Notes: generated by a model from the letters alone, not told the origin. Numbered from the stretch's first letter, positions 45,011-56,275 are shown. The stretch is 64,000 nucleotides of DNA from Microvirga subterranea (GCF_003350535.1 NZ_QQBB01000001.1:1-64000); one strand, 5' to 3'. Program-made: numbers and translations.

Positions 45011-47362
45011 ATGCTATCCATCGGCCAGCGCATCGCGAACGAACTCAATGTTCAGGAATGGCAGGTCAAAGCCGCCGTAGACCTGCTCGACGGCGGGGCG
45101 ACGGTGCCCTTCATCGCCCGCTACCGCAAGGAAGTGACCGGAACGCTGGACGACGCTCAGCTACGCACCTTGGAGGAGCGCCTGCGCTATCTCCGCGAGC
45201 TTGAGGACCGCCGGAAGACGATTCTCGACAGCATCCGCGAACAGGACAAGCTGACCGAGGAGCTGGCGCAGCAGATCAACACGGCCGACACAAAGGCGCG
45301 CCTCGAAGACTTGTACTTGCCCTACAAGCCCAAGCGGCGCACCAAGGCGCAGATCGCCAAGGAAGCCGGACTCGAGCCTCTCGCAGATCTGCTGCTCGGC
45401 GAGCCGAGTCGCGATCCTAAGGAGACAGCGGCAGCCTTCGTGAACACGGACAAGGACGTCGCGACCCCCGAGGCGGCATTGGAAGGTGCACGCGCCATCC
45501 TGGTCGAGCGCTTTGCCGAGAACGCGGAACTCCTCGGCGCCCTCCGAGAGACCTACTGGCAGCGTGGTCGCCTCACCTCCAGTGTACGCGACGGCAAGAA
45601 GACGGAAGGGGCGAAGTTCGCCGACTACTTCGATTTTTCCGAGCCGCTCACCAAGCTGCCGTCCCACCGCATCCTGGCGCTCTTCCGCGGCGAGAAGGAG
45701 GAGATCCTCGATCTGCGCATGGAGGAGGATCCGGCCAGCGGCGAACCGAATTATGTGAGCCTTTATGAAGGCCGGACCGCCCTGACGTTCGGCATCGAGG
45801 ACAAAGGCCGCCCTGGCGATCGCTGGCTCATGGAGACCGTACGCTGGGCATGGCGCACGAAGCTGCGGTTCTCCATCGAGCTCGACATGAAGATGCGCCT
45901 GTGGCAGGCGGCCGAGGACGAGGCCGTGAAGGTCTTCGCCGGCAACCTGCGCGACCTGCTGCTCGCCGCGCCCGCCGGCACCCGCCCGACCCTCGGTCTC
46001 GATCCTGGCTATCGCACCGGCGTCAAGGTTGCGGTGGTGGACGCCACCGGCAAGGTCGTGGCGACGGACACCATCTACCCGCACGAGCCGAAGCGCCAAT
46101 GGGACGAATCCATTGCGAGCCTCGCGAGGCTGTGCCGCCTGCACAAGGTCGAGCTCGTCGCTATCGGCAACGGCACGGCGTCGCGCGAGACCGACAAGCT
46201 CGCTGGCGAACTGGTGTCGAGGCACCCCGACCTGAAGCTGACCAAGATCATGGTGTCGGAGGCCGGTGCGTCCGTCTACTCGGCCTCGGCCTATGCGAGC
46301 CAGGAACTGCCCGATCTCGACGTGTCGCTGCGCGGTGCCGTGTCGATCGCAAGGCGGCTGCAGGACCCGCTGGCGGAACTCGTGAAGATCGACCCGAAAT
46401 CGATCGGCGTCGGTCAGTACCAGCACGATCTTGCCGAGTACAAGCTCTCGCGCTCCCTCGATGCGGTGGTCGAGGACTGCGTGAACGCGGTCGGCGTCGA
46501 TCTCAACACCGCCTCGGCCCCGCTGCTCGCCCGCGTGTCGGGCCTCGGAGAATGGGTCGCTCAGAACATCGTCGCGCATCGTGACGCCAACGGCCCCTTC
46601 AAGACCCGCAAGGCGCTGACGAAGGTGTCGGGCCTCGGACCCAAGACCTTCGAGCAGGCCGCCGGCTTCCTGCGCATTCCGAACGGCGACGATCCGCTGG
46701 ACGCCTCAGGCGTGCACCCGGAAGCCTACCCCGTCGTGCGCCGCATCATCGAGGCCACCAAGAGCGACATCAAGGTGCTGATCGGCAACGGCGGCGTTCT
46801 CAAGAAGCTGAGTCCCGAGAGCTTCACGGACGAGAAATTCGGCGTGCCGACCGTGAAGGATATCCTGAGCGAGTTGGAGAAGCCCGGCCGCGACCCTCGC
46901 CCCGAATTCAAGACCGCCACTTTCATGGAGGGCGTCGAGAAGATCGATGACCTGAAGCCCGGCATGATGCTGGAAGGGGTGGTGACGAACGTCGCCGCCT
47001 TCGGGGCTTTCGTGGATGTGGGCGTCCACCAGGACGGCCTCGTGCACATCTCCGCCCTGTCGGACACCTTCGTGAAGGACCCGCGCTCCGTGGTGAAGCC
47101 GGGCGACATCGTGCGGGTGAAGGTCCTCGAGGTCGACAAGGCTCGCAAGCGCATCTCGCTGACGATGCGCATGAGCGATCCGGTCGAAAGGAAGGGCGGC
47201 GGGCGTGACGACAATCACGGCTCGTTCCAGAAGCCCCGTCCGCAGAACGGCGACCGGAAGCCCCCCGCACAAGGCCATCAGGCCTCCACCGGCGGCGCGC
47301 TGGCAGATGCTCTGCGCCGGGCCGGACTGAACGGCGCGAAGGACAAGAGCCCGCGCCGATAG
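45011..47362 (+). CDS. tex: Tex-family RNA-binding transcription accessory protein
   Basis: 783 residues. Domains in order: N-terminal helical Tex domain ([18 protein letters not shown]), YqgF-like RNase H fold at about 330-460 ([20 protein letters not shown]), helix-hairpin-helix pair ([15 protein letters not shown]), and an S1 domain at about 650-720 ([31 protein letters not shown]). The tail is a Gly/Asp/Lys-rich disordered stretch. Tex binds RNA and the transcription machinery. It converges with the next gene, only 3 bp separating the two stop codons. Confidence 0.96.
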   Translation: MLSIGQRIANELNVQEWQVKAAVDLLDGGATVPFIARYRKEVTGTLDDAQLRTLEERLRYLRELEDRRKTILDSIREQDKLTEELAQQINTADTKARLEDLYLPYKPKRRTKAQIAKEAGLEPLADLLLGEPSRDPKETAAAFVNTDKDVATPEAALEGARAILVERFAENAELLGALRETYWQRGRLTSSVRDGKKTEGAKFADYFDFSEPLTKLPSHRILALFRGEKEEILDLRMEEDPASGEPNYVSLYEGRTALTFGIEDKGRPGDRWLMETVRWAWRTKLRFSIELDMKMRLWQAAEDEAVKVFAGNLRDLLLAAPAGTRPTLGLDPGYRTGVKVAVVDATGKVVATDTIYPHEPKRQWDESIASLARLCRLHKVELVAIGNGTASRETDKLAGELVSRHPDLKLTKIMVSEAGASVYSASAYASQELPDLDVSLRGAVSIARRLQDPLAELVKIDPKSIGVGQYQHDLAEYKLSRSLDAVVEDCVNAVGVDLNTASAPLLARVSGLGEWVAQNIVAHRDANGPFKTRKALTKVSGLGPKTFEQAAGFLRIPNGDDPLDASGVHPEAYPVVRRIIEATKSDIKVLIGNGGVLKKLSPESFTDEKFGVPTVKDILSELEKPGRDPRPEFKTATFMEGVEKIDDLKPGMMLEGVVTNVAAFGAFVDVGVHQDGLVHISALSDTFVKDPRSVVKPGDIVRVKVLEVDKARKRISLTMRMSDPVERKGGGRDDNHGSFQKPRPQNGDRKPPAQGHQASTGGALADALRRAGLNGAKDKSPRR

Positions 47363-47365
47363 GCG

Positions 47366-47971
47366 CTATCTCTCCCAAGCGGACAGGATCGTCTCGGTAT
47401 CCGCGGTCTCGATCTGTTGGCTGAACCGCTTGCTGTAAAGGGCGAGGAGCGAGTCATGCCCCTCGTCCGACGAGCTGCACAGGCCATCGGCCGCGATCAC
47501 CACGCGGTAACCGTGATCCACCGCCCCCAGGACCGTGGCGAGCACGCAGACGTCGGTTTCCGAGCCCGTCACCACCAGCGTGTCGGCGCCGCGCTCCCGT
47601 AGGAAGTCGGCGAGCTTGTGCCCGGCAAAGGCCGAGTAGACAGGCTTGTCGATCACGGTTGCGGGCGGGACGAACTGCCCGAGCGGCGGCATCAGATCCA
47701 GCATGCGCGGATCGAGGTATTCGCGCGTCGTCTGGCGCCAGCGCTCATAATACTGACGCCAGGTGCCGGGCATGTCCTCCGGACGTTCCGGCGTGATGAA
47801 CCGGGTGAACACGGTGCGCTCCGGGAAGCGCTCGACGATGCGCACCACCGTCGGCAGAACCCGCTCCATCCAGGGCGTCGGCCAGGGGCCTTCCGTCGAG
47901 AAGATCCGCTGCATGTCGATGCAGAGATGAACCGTTCGGTCATTCAAGGGGCCGTTCTGGAGTCCGGACAT
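47366..47971 (-). CDS. Isochorismatase-family cysteine hydrolase
   Basis: 201 residues. The triad is visible as D in LCIDMQRIF, K in TVIDKPVYSAF, and C in GSETDVCVLATVLGAVD. The family hydrolyses amides, imides and related bonds (nicotinamidase, ureidoacrylate and carbamoylsarcosine hydrolases) as well as isochorismate. The upstream neighbour in the same direction is a sarcosine/methyltryptophan oxidase-like enzyme, so an N-methyl or amide catabolic role is possible. Specificity cannot be read. Confidence 0.85.
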   Translation of the reverse strand: MSGLQNGPLNDRTVHLCIDMQRIFSTEGPWPTPWMERVLPTVVRIVERFPERTVFTRFITPERPEDMPGTWRQYYERWRQTTREYLDPRMLDLMPPLGQFVPPATVIDKPVYSAFAGHKLADFLRERGADTLVVTGSETDVCVLATVLGAVDHGYRVVIAADGLCSSSDEGHDSLLALYSKRFSQQIETADTETILSAWER

Positions 47972-48051
47972 GAGATCTTCCCGATGCGGATTGAAGAACG
48001 GACATGAGCCAGGGCCGTTCCACGCCGCCGATCATTCGACGCGCTACATCC

Positions 48052-49236
48052 TCATCCCTCTTGAAATCGCGACAAAGAAAAGGGAGCCATATCGATAGCA
48101 CTGCGGCCATCGACCATGATCTGGGCCGCCGCCTCTCCGATCGCGGCCGAATGCTTGAATCCATGACCGGAGCAGGGGGAGACCACCAGGACACGGTCTT
48201 GATCGGGATGGCGGTCGATCAGGAAGTTCGAATCCGGAGTGACGGTATAGAGGCAGGTCACGGCCCGGGCACCCTCCGGCAGCAGGCCCGCAAGGCGACC
48301 ATCGAGATGCTTCTTGCGCATGAGCCCGGCCTCGTCGGGAGCGATCCTGCGTTCGATCCGGTCCGGATCCGTCGCCTCGTTATACTGCTCGCCGGCCGTC
48401 TTGACGGTGCCGCTTCCCGGCAGCGAGGGAAAACCGTAGAAGAAATCGTTCGGACCGGTGCCGTGCGACCAGATGAAGACGGGGCTCTCGGCCCAGAGCT
48501 GCGCAGCCTCCGGCTCGACCGGAAACCAGTGCATGACCTGCCGGGTCGGGGTGAGAAGCCGGTCGAACGGAGCGCCCAGCAGGGCGGGAGCCCAGGGGCC
48601 GGCGGAGACGATCGCCTGCCCGGCCACGATCTCGTCATGGTCGGTCACGATCCGTACGCCATCCCCTTTCTGGCTGACCGACCGCACGATCGTGTCGAGG
48701 AGGAGGGAGGCTCCGAGATTCCGGGCCAGGGTGAGCTGGGCCGCCACGCAGCGCTCCGGGTTCAGATATCCCCCACCCGGCTCGAGATATCCCACCTCGC
48801 CATCGTGGGCCTGGAACTGCGGGAATCGCCGCCGGACCTCCGCCGCATCCAAGACCTCATGCGGAATATCGTACTGTCTTGCGGCCCGGAGGGTCCGTCC
48901 CATGAAGTCGATCCGGACATTGCCCTCGGCCCGCCGCTCCTCGGAGCCGATGATGAGGCAGCCGTTCTGCGTCAGCAGATGCTCGCCGGTCTGGGCCTCC
49001 ACCTCGCGCCAGATCTCGTGGGAGCGCAGGGCGAGCGGGACATAGACCTCGCCCTCACCGATCGCCTGGCGGGTGATGCGCGTCTCTCCGTGAGTCGAGC
49101 CCTGGTCGTGCGGCGGCGCGAAGCGGTCGATGCCGATCGCCTTCACGCCTCTCTTGGCGAGCTGATGGAGCGCCGCCGATCCCATGGCCCCAAGGCCGAT
49201 GACCGCGACATCGTAGGAAGAGGGCGAACCTGCCAT
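48052..49236 (-). CDS. FAD-dependent amine oxidase, N-methyltryptophan/monomeric sarcosine oxidase type
   Basis: 394 residues, matching SolA and monomeric sarcosine oxidase in length. The dinucleotide fold is VIGLGAMGSAALHQL, and STHGETRITRQA follows as in the family. The late SPCSGHGFKHS supplies the cysteine that binds FAD covalently in monomeric sarcosine oxidases. It oxidatively demethylates or deaminates a secondary amino acid, giving H2O2. It is read away from the thiamine operon, sharing its upstream region with the TPP riboswitch. An amide-hydrolase-type gene follows 80 bp downstream. Confidence 0.87.
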   Translation of the reverse strand: MAGSPSSYDVAVIGLGAMGSAALHQLAKRGVKAIGIDRFAPPHDQGSTHGETRITRQAIGEGEVYVPLALRSHEIWREVEAQTGEHLLTQNGCLIIGSEERRAEGNVRIDFMGRTLRAARQYDIPHEVLDAAEVRRRFPQFQAHDGEVGYLEPGGGYLNPERCVAAQLTLARNLGASLLLDTIVRSVSQKGDGVRIVTDHDEIVAGQAIVSAGPWAPALLGAPFDRLLTPTRQVMHWFPVEPEAAQLWAESPVFIWSHGTGPNDFFYGFPSLPGSGTVKTAGEQYNEATDPDRIERRIAPDEAGLMRKKHLDGRLAGLLPEGARAVTCLYTVTPDSNFLIDRHPDQDRVLVVSPCSGHGFKHSAAIGEAAAQIMVDGRSAIDMAPFSLSRFQEG

Positions 49237-49363
49237 GAAGCCTCCGTAAAGTCGGGGCCATCGGACCAGAAAGACAGGGGTTCGACAATGGGCCAGGAGC
49301 CCGAAGCGCCATGCGTCCGGCTACGCTTGTTCAAGGTCGTAAAGTCGTCTAGAAGCGAAATGT

Positions 49364-49448
49364 CTCACGGGGAGCCTTTCTCAGGGCTGAGAGGCGGCCG
49401 GGCCGCCGACCCGTCGAACCTGATCCGGGTCATGCCGGCGGAGGGAAT
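49364..49448 (+). ncRNA. TPP riboswitch (THI element)
   Basis: The conserved THI-box parts are present in order: GGGGAGCC, GCTGAGAGG, a variable GC hairpin, GACCCG, CGAACCTGATCCGGGT, and CATGCCGGCGGAGGGAA. It lies about 85 bp before thiB and should lower thiBPQ expression when thiamine pyrophosphate is plentiful. A perfect 6-bp hairpin (CGCAGA-ACAA-TCTGCG, 49462-49477) just after it may be part of the expression platform. Confidence 0.95.
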
Positions 49449-49532
49449 GAGCATGCGATTTCGCAGAACAATCTGCGCCCCGTGCGAATTGCGCCGCCGA
49501 TCCGGCTTGCCTCACGCATGGGAGCGCCCCTG

Positions 49533-50537
49533 ATGTTACGCCGCCTTATTCTCTCCGTTCTCTCGCTTGGCCTCGCGACGGGTCTGGCTCACGCCCAGTC
49601 GAAGCCGACCCTGACCGTCTACACCTACAGCTCCTTCGCCGGAAAATACGGCCCGGGCAAGACCGTCAAGGAGCGCTTCGAAGCCGTCTGCGGCTGCGAG
49701 CTGGCATGGGTGACGTCCGAGGACGCCGGCAGCATGGTCGGACGCCTGCGCCTCGAAGGCGACAGCACCAAGGCCGACGCAGTCGTCGGGCTCGACATGA
49801 ACCTCGCAGCCGAGGCAAAGGCACTGGGTCTCTTTGCGCAGCATGGTGCGGACGTGAAAGACCTGTCGCTTCCGATCCAGTGGTCGGACGAGACCTTCAT
49901 CCCGTTCGATTGGGGCTATCTCGCCTTCGTGTACGACGCTAACAAGCTCTCCGATCCTCCGAAGAGCCTCAAGGAGCTGGTCGAGAACCCGAACGGCCCC
50001 AAGGTCGTGCTGCAGGATCCGCGCACAAGCGCACCGGGCCTCGGTTTCCTGCTCTGGATGCGTCAGGTCTACGGCGACAAAGCCGATGAGGCCTGGACCA
50101 AGCTCAAGCCCCGAATCGTGACCTTCACCAAAGGCTGGTCGGAAGCCTACGGGCTCTTCATGAAGGGCGAAGCGGACATGGTCATGTCCTACACCACGTC
50201 GCCGGCCTATCACATCGTGGCGGAGAAGAAGGACAACTACAAAGCCGCCGCCTTCTCCGAAGGTCATTATCTCCATGTGGAGCTCGCTGGAATGACCCGC
50301 ACGACGAAGCAGCCTGAGCTGGCGAGGAAGTTCATGGAGTTCGTACTCAGCGAGCCGTTCCAGTCCGCCATGCCGGAGGGCAACTGGATGATGCCGGCGA
50401 AGACGCCGCAGGCCGGACTGCCGGCAGCCTTCGAAGGTCTCGTGAAGCCGACCAAGGCGCTTCTGTTCACGCCGGAGGAGGTGCAGCAGAACCGCCGCGC
50501 CTTCACGGACGCCTGGCTCAACGCGACGGCGCGCTGA
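49533..50537 (+). CDS. thiB: Thiamine ABC transporter, periplasmic binding protein
   Basis: 334 residues from ATG 49533, a GGGAG site being about 10 bp upstream. An ATG five codons earlier in frame is an alternative. A signal peptide (MLRRLILSVLSLGLATGLAHA) is followed by TLTVYTYSSFAGKYGPG, the typical ThiB opening, and FIPFDWGYLAFVYD. It binds thiamine and its phosphates in the periplasm. It is first in the thiBPQ operon under the TPP riboswitch. Confidence 0.94.
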   Translation: MLRRLILSVLSLGLATGLAHAQSKPTLTVYTYSSFAGKYGPGKTVKERFEAVCGCELAWVTSEDAGSMVGRLRLEGDSTKADAVVGLDMNLAAEAKALGLFAQHGADVKDLSLPIQWSDETFIPFDWGYLAFVYDANKLSDPPKSLKELVENPNGPKVVLQDPRTSAPGLGFLLWMRQVYGDKADEAWTKLKPRIVTFTKGWSEAYGLFMKGEADMVMSYTTSPAYHIVAEKKDNYKAAAFSEGHYLHVELAGMTRTTKQPELARKFMEFVLSEPFQSAMPEGNWMMPAKTPQAGLPAAFEGLVKPTKALLFTPEEVQQNRRAFTDAWLNATAR

Positions 50538-50546
50538 ACCGACACC

Positions 50547-52121
50547 ATGCGACTGAGCCTGCCCCATCCCGGAAGCCTCGTGGCTCTTGCCATTTTAGCG
50601 CTGGTGACCGGCGGGTTCATCGCACTTGCCACGATCGACGGGGGCAGCCCAGCGCTTCTCTCCATCGGCCCCTACCTCACGCGCGTTCTCGCCTTCTCGG
50701 TCATCCAGGCGAGCCTGTCGACACTTCTGTCCGTCGGACTCGGCATCGCTCTGGCGCTGGCCTTGGCGCGCCGTCGTTTTCCGGGACGCGACGCCGTTCT
50801 GGCGGCTTTGAGCACCACGATGGTGATCCCCACCATCGTGGCGGTCTTTGCGGTGCTGGCCGTCTACGGCAGAAGCGGTTGGCTCGCGGGTGCACTCCAG
50901 TTCCTTGGCGTGAGCGGGGATCTCACGATCTTCGGATATCCCGGGATCCTGATCGCCCACGTCTTCCTCAATGCACCTTACGTGGCGCGGATCACTCTCG
51001 ATGGCCTGAGCCTCGTTCCGGCCGAACAATGGCGACTCGCGACGGCATTGGGCTTCACGCCCGGGCAGATCTTTCGCCATCTCGATTGGCCGGTGCTGCG
51101 CACCGAACTGCCGGGCATCGCAGGCCTCGTGTTCCTCCTGTGCTTCAAGAGCTTCGCGGTCGTTCTTGCCCTCGGCGGCGGGCCCGCGAGGGCAACACTG
51201 GAAGTCGCGATCTACGAAGCTCTCAAGATCGATCTCGATTTCGGCCGCGCCGCATGGCTTGCTCTGATCCAGCTTGTGATCTGCCTGTCGCTGACGGGGC
51301 TGCTCAACTGGATCGTCACGAGGCCGCCTGCAGCTCATACCACCCGCTCCCATGTCGAGCGCCCGGATGCCGCCATCGGTCGCCTCAAGGTGCTGGATTG
51401 GCTCATCCTCGCAGCCGGCGCCCTGTTCCTCGTGCCCCTGGCCTTCAGTGTCCTGAGCGGCGTCACGCATCTCCTCGACGTCGTGGATGCCGACCTCCTG
51501 CAGGCGGCCGCGACGAGCCTCGCGATCTCGACCGCAGCCGCCATTCTGGCCTGCCTCATGGCCTTGGCACTCGGAAGCGCCGCGCGGCGGCAGCGACTTG
51601 TCGAGCGTACGCCTCGCCTTGCAGCCCTCTATGATTTCCTGCCGAACACCCTGCTGGCGATACCGCCTTTCGCGCTGACGGCAGGCCTGTTCCTCCTGAT
51701 CCGCCATATCGTCGATCCTGCGGCCGCCGGGCTGATCCTGCTGCCGCTGATCAACAGCCTCGCCGCGGTTCCATTCGTCTATCGCGCGATCGCGCCCAAA
51801 CTCATGACCGCGGAAGAGCGGTATGGTCGTGTCGCTGCCTCTCTCGGCATGACGGGCCTGTCGAAGCTGACCATCATGGACTGGCCCCTGCTGAAGCGCC
51901 CTCTCGCAAGCGGCTTCGCCCTCGCAATGGCGCTGTCGTTCGGAGATTTCGGCATCATCGCACTGTTCGGGGGCCCCGAGCTACGGACCTTGCCATACCT
52001 CCTCTACGAGCGCCTTGGCGCCTACCGGCTCGAGGAGGCAGCATCCATCGGGCTCCTGATCGTCCTCGCCGCCTTTGTCCTGGCCCATCTTTCCGGTCGA
52101 CTGTCCCATGCTGGTGATTGA
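50547..52121 (+). CDS. thiP: Thiamine ABC transporter, fused permease
   Basis: 524 residues forming two homologous halves with about 12 membrane segments. EAA-like loops are LVPAEQWRLATALGFTPGQIFRHLDWP in the first half and LMTAEERYGRVAASLGM in the second. This single chain forms the whole membrane channel. It follows thiB by 9 bp and overlaps thiQ by 14 bp. Confidence 0.94.
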   Translation: MRLSLPHPGSLVALAILALVTGGFIALATIDGGSPALLSIGPYLTRVLAFSVIQASLSTLLSVGLGIALALALARRRFPGRDAVLAALSTTMVIPTIVAVFAVLAVYGRSGWLAGALQFLGVSGDLTIFGYPGILIAHVFLNAPYVARITLDGLSLVPAEQWRLATALGFTPGQIFRHLDWPVLRTELPGIAGLVFLLCFKSFAVVLALGGGPARATLEVAIYEALKIDLDFGRAAWLALIQLVICLSLTGLLNWIVTRPPAAHTTRSHVERPDAAIGRLKVLDWLILAAGALFLVPLAFSVLSGVTHLLDVVDADLLQAAATSLAISTAAAILACLMALALGSAARRQRLVERTPRLAALYDFLPNTLLAIPPFALTAGLFLLIRHIVDPAAAGLILLPLINSLAAVPFVYRAIAPKLMTAEERYGRVAASLGMTGLSKLTIMDWPLLKRPLASGFALAMALSFGDFGIIALFGGPELRTLPYLLYERLGAYRLEEAASIGLLIVLAAFVLAHLSGRLSHAGD

Positions 52122-52809
52122 GAACTGCCGCCTGTCCTGGCCGGATTTCGAGGCCGATTATTCGCTGAGCGTGCGAAGCGGCGCACTCTGCGCGGTCGTC
52201 GGCCCATCGGGTGGAGGGAAGACCACCCTTCTCCACATGATCGCCGGCTTCGAACATCCGCAAAGCGGGCGGTTGAGCTTCGACGGTCGCGATCTGCTGC
52301 CGCTTGCACCGGCAAAGCGGCCCATCGCCATCGTGTTCCAGGACCACAACCTCTTCCCGCATCTCACCGCGGCCGAGAACGTCGCCCTTGGGTTGCGCCC
52401 GTCCTTGCGCCTGAGCGCGGAAGAGCGCGCGCTCGTGTCCGAGACCCTGGAGGCGGTCGGGCTGGAAGGGTTCGACCAACGCAAGCCCGGCGAGATGTCC
52501 GGCGGCCAGCGACAGCGGGTCGCCCTTGCCCGCGCGCTTGTATCGGGTCGTCCGCTGATCCTTCTGGACGAACCGTTCAGCAGCCTCGATTCCAATCTGC
52601 GCAGAAGCATGATCCGGCTCGTTGACGAGCTGCGGCGCAAGCGGCACGTCACCATCGTGATGTCGATCCACACGCCCGAGGATGTCGCGGATTTGGCGGA
52701 CCAGATGGTCTTCGTGGCGAACGGCAGGGTCGCGGCGTCCGGTCCCCCTGCCGAAGTCCTGGAACGCGGGCTTGCGGAGGACATGGCAGGATTGCTCCCC
52801 GGGACCTAA
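52108..52809 (+). CDS. thiQ: Thiamine ABC transporter ATPase
   Basis: 233 residues, the short form without a regulatory domain, as expected for ThiQ. Walker A GPSGGGKTTLL, the signature [15 protein letters not shown], Walker B LILLDEPFSSLD, and a late MSIHTPEDVADLAD region are present. The start lies inside the end of thiP, so the two are translationally coupled. Confidence 0.94.
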   Translation: MLVIENCRLSWPDFEADYSLSVRSGALCAVVGPSGGGKTTLLHMIAGFEHPQSGRLSFDGRDLLPLAPAKRPIAIVFQDHNLFPHLTAAENVALGLRPSLRLSAEERALVSETLEAVGLEGFDQRKPGEMSGGQRQRVALARALVSGRPLILLDEPFSSLDSNLRRSMIRLVDELRRKRHVTIVMSIHTPEDVADLADQMVFVANGRVAASGPPAEVLERGLAEDMAGLLPGT

Positions 52810-52911
52810 AAGGGGCTCCTTGAGCCGATACGGCCGGATGTGGTGTTATCCGAAAGGTGATCAGCCTAGCAGTTGAGTTACATGGCACTCCTGAGGCATG
52901 GTCCGGATCCT

Positions 52912-52930
52912 GGATCTGGCAACCAGATCC
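52912..52930. terminator. Perfect 8-bp hairpin between thiQ and the DUF2218 gene
   Basis: GGATCTGG-CAA-CCAGATCC lies about 100 bp after thiQ and 32 bp before the next gene. No T run follows, so it may be a weak terminator or a 5' leader element of the DUF2218 gene. Confidence 0.35.
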
Positions 52931-52961
52931 GGTGACGTGAGAACTTGCAGGAACAGGATCC

Positions 52962-53258
52962 ATGGCCGCACTGAGGTCGGAAGCAAGCGTTGGCACACTG
53001 GTGCCGGATCGCTACTTGGCTCAGCTCTGTCAGCACCTGTCGCGAGAGGTCACGGCAACCTATTCGGGCCGAGAGGGTCGCGCCGAGTTCGGCTTCGGAC
53101 AGTGCAAGCTGCAGACGGGCCGCCGTGCGCTCATGCTGGTCGTCGAGGCCGAGGACGAGAACTCCCTGGCCCGCGTCCAGCACATCGTGAGCAGCTATCT
53201 CAAGCGCTCGATGTGGCGGGAAAAGCCGACGATCAACTGGATCCGCAAATCGGACTGA
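52962..53258 (+). CDS. DUF2218-family small protein
   Basis: 98 residues with an AGGAACAGGA leader before ATG 52962. It fits the DUF2218 pattern: LVPDRYLAQLCQHLSREVTATY, a central FGFGQCKL strand, and LARVQHIVSSYLKRSMWREKPTINWIR. No biochemical function is known to me for this family, which often sits near metal or siderophore uptake genes. Here it follows the thiamine transporter in the same direction, 152 bp apart. Confidence 0.82.
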   Translation: MAALRSEASVGTLVPDRYLAQLCQHLSREVTATYSGREGRAEFGFGQCKLQTGRRALMLVVEAEDENSLARVQHIVSSYLKRSMWREKPTINWIRKSD

Positions 53259-53282
53259 CTGCCGCGTTGCGCCCTGGCGGGC

Positions 53283-54380
<1,098 letters not shown>

Positions 54381-54410
54381 GAATGTCCGATCCGTGAGTG
54401 AACGCACGCC

Positions 54411-55244
54411 TCACTTGACCGCACCGGCCGTGAGGCCGCGGACGAGGTAGCGTGAGAAGAGAAGGTAAAGGACGAGGACCGGCGCGATCGCCAGGGTGAG
54501 CGAGGCAAGCACGGCGTTCCAGTCGGTGACGTACTGGCCGATGAACTGCTGCACACCCAGGGTCACCGTCTGCTTCCCGCCTCCAGGAGCCAGGATCAGC
54601 GGAAACCAGAGGTCGTTCCAGATCGGCACCATGGTAAAGACGGCCACCGTCGCGATGGCGGGGCGGATTAGGGGCAGGATGATGCTGCCGAAGATTCGGT
54701 ACTCGCTCACGCCGTCGCAGCGTGCGGCGTCACGGAGATCCTTCGGAATCTGCTGGATGAACTCGCCAAGGATGAGAATGGCGAGCGGCAGCCCTTGCGC
54801 CACATAGACGAGAATGAGGGCCGTCAGGGTGTTGACCAGATCGAGTTCCACCATCATGCGCAGAATGCTGACGCTCCCCAAACGGATCGGCACCATGATG
54901 CCGATGGCGAGATAGAGGCTGAGGATGGTGTTGCCGCGGAAGCGATACTCCGTCAGGGCCCAGGCCGCCATCGCGCCGATGAGGACGATCAGGCCCAACG
55001 ACACGACCGTCACCGTCAGGCTGTTGAGGAAATAGAGCCCGAAATCGGAATTGGCGAAGACCCGGTCGAAGCCGATCGTCGTGAAGGTTCGGGCATCCGG
55101 AAAGCCGAGCGGATCGGCAAAGATCGCGCGTCGGGTCTTGAAAGCGTTGATCAGGATGAGAACGATCGGGCCGACGGCCAGCATCGCATAGAGGATCAGC
55201 GCGATGTGGACGGCGATGCGGCTTGGCCTGACATTCACACTCAT
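54411..55244 (-). CDS. Sugar ABC permease, MalG-type, of the amino-sugar locus
   Basis: 277 residues from ATG 55244, which has GAGGTG just upstream. An in-frame GTG two codons before is the alternative. There are six predicted membrane segments, and the EAA-type loop DLRDAARCDGVSEYRIFGSIILPL. By position it is the NgcG-like subunit of a GlcNAc/chitobiose importer. Confidence 0.9.
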   Translation of the reverse strand: MSVNVRPSRIAVHIALILYAMLAVGPIVLILINAFKTRRAIFADPLGFPDARTFTTIGFDRVFANSDFGLYFLNSLTVTVVSLGLIVLIGAMAAWALTEYRFRGNTILSLYLAIGIMVPIRLGSVSILRMMVELDLVNTLTALILVYVAQGLPLAILILGEFIQQIPKDLRDAARCDGVSEYRIFGSIILPLIRPAIATVAVFTMVPIWNDLWFPLILAPGGGKQTVTLGVQQFIGQYVTDWNAVLASLTLAIAPVLVLYLLFSRYLVRGLTAGAVK

Positions 55245-55251
55245 GGCCACC

Positions 55252-56211
55252 TCAGAACGTGTGCCGCTGCAGCCGCCGCTGCACGCCGAAGAGATAGATG
55301 AGCACGCCGATCAGAATGACGACGAGCATGGCGGTCGCCACCGTCGCCCCCATCGTGGGGCTGCCCACCTGAAGCTGGTAGCCGAAGAAGGTTCGGTAAA
55401 AGAAGGTGCCGAGAATATCGGTGGAGAAGTTCGGCCCTGCCAGCGCTCCCTTGATGGCGTAGATCAGGTCGAAGGCATTGAAATTGGCCACGAAGGTCAG
55501 GATGGACACGACGCCCAGGGTCGGCAGGATGAGCGGGAGGCGCACGAACCAGAACACGCTGAACGGCCCTGCCCCGTCCACAGTCGCCGCATCTAGGAGA
55601 TCGTCCGGAATGTTGATCAGGGCCGCATAGATCAGCATCATCGGAATGCCGACGAACTGCCAGACCGAGATCAGGGAAACCGTCAGAAGTGCAGTCGACT
55701 CCTGTCCGAGCCATGGTCCGAAGAACTGCTTCAGCCCGACGACCGCGAGGAGGCTTTCCGCGATTCCCCAGAGCGGATTGAGCATGAGTTGCCAGATGAA
55801 GCCGATGATCACGACCGACAGCATGGTCGGCAGGAACAGGAGAGTGCGGTAGACGCTTCCGCCCGTCAGCCTCGGCAGGCTGAGCAGCATGGCAAGCCCC
55901 AGGCCGATGCCGTTCTGGACCACCATGTGAATGGCGAAGAAGATCAGGTTGTTACGCAGCGCATTCCAGAACTGGCCGGACCAGGCCGGGTCGGAAAGCA
56001 GTGTGTAGAAATTGCCCAGGCCGACGAAGTGGCGCGCACCCGTCTCGTCTCCGGCGTACAGGCTGAGGCGGATGGTGTCGAAGAGGGGATAGATCGAGAA
56101 GAGCGTATAGATGACGAGCGCCGGGGCCAGAAACACCACGATATGGATGGGAAAGCGGGAGCGCCCGACGAAGCTCTCCGTCTGGACCTCCGGGGCGGCG
56201 ATGTCCGTCAT
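55252..56211 (-). CDS. Sugar ABC permease, MalF-type, of the amino-sugar locus
   Basis: 319 residues, about six membrane segments, EAA-type loop DLLDAATVDGAGPFSVFWFVRLPL. It pairs with the following MalG-type permease, 7 bp away. By position it is the NgcF-like subunit. No irregularities seen. Confidence 0.91.
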   Translation of the reverse strand: MTDIAAPEVQTESFVGRSRFPIHIVVFLAPALVIYTLFSIYPLFDTIRLSLYAGDETGARHFVGLGNFYTLLSDPAWSGQFWNALRNNLIFFAIHMVVQNGIGLGLAMLLSLPRLTGGSVYRTLLFLPTMLSVVIIGFIWQLMLNPLWGIAESLLAVVGLKQFFGPWLGQESTALLTVSLISVWQFVGIPMMLIYAALINIPDDLLDAATVDGAGPFSVFWFVRLPLILPTLGVVSILTFVANFNAFDLIYAIKGALAGPNFSTDILGTFFYRTFFGYQLQVGSPTMGATVATAMLVVILIGVLIYLFGVQRRLQRHTF

Positions 56212-56275
56212 GCTGATCCGGGCGTGCGAGAGGCGGGAAAAGGCGGGCTGCCGTCGGACAGCCCGCCTGACGCGG

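Noticed and set aside
45161-46579. 472-codon minus-strand frame
   Set aside because: Antisense to tex, with no domain likeness.
48004-49533. 509-codon plus-strand frame covering the riboswitch
   Set aside because: Antisense to the amine oxidase, and it runs through the TPP aptamer.
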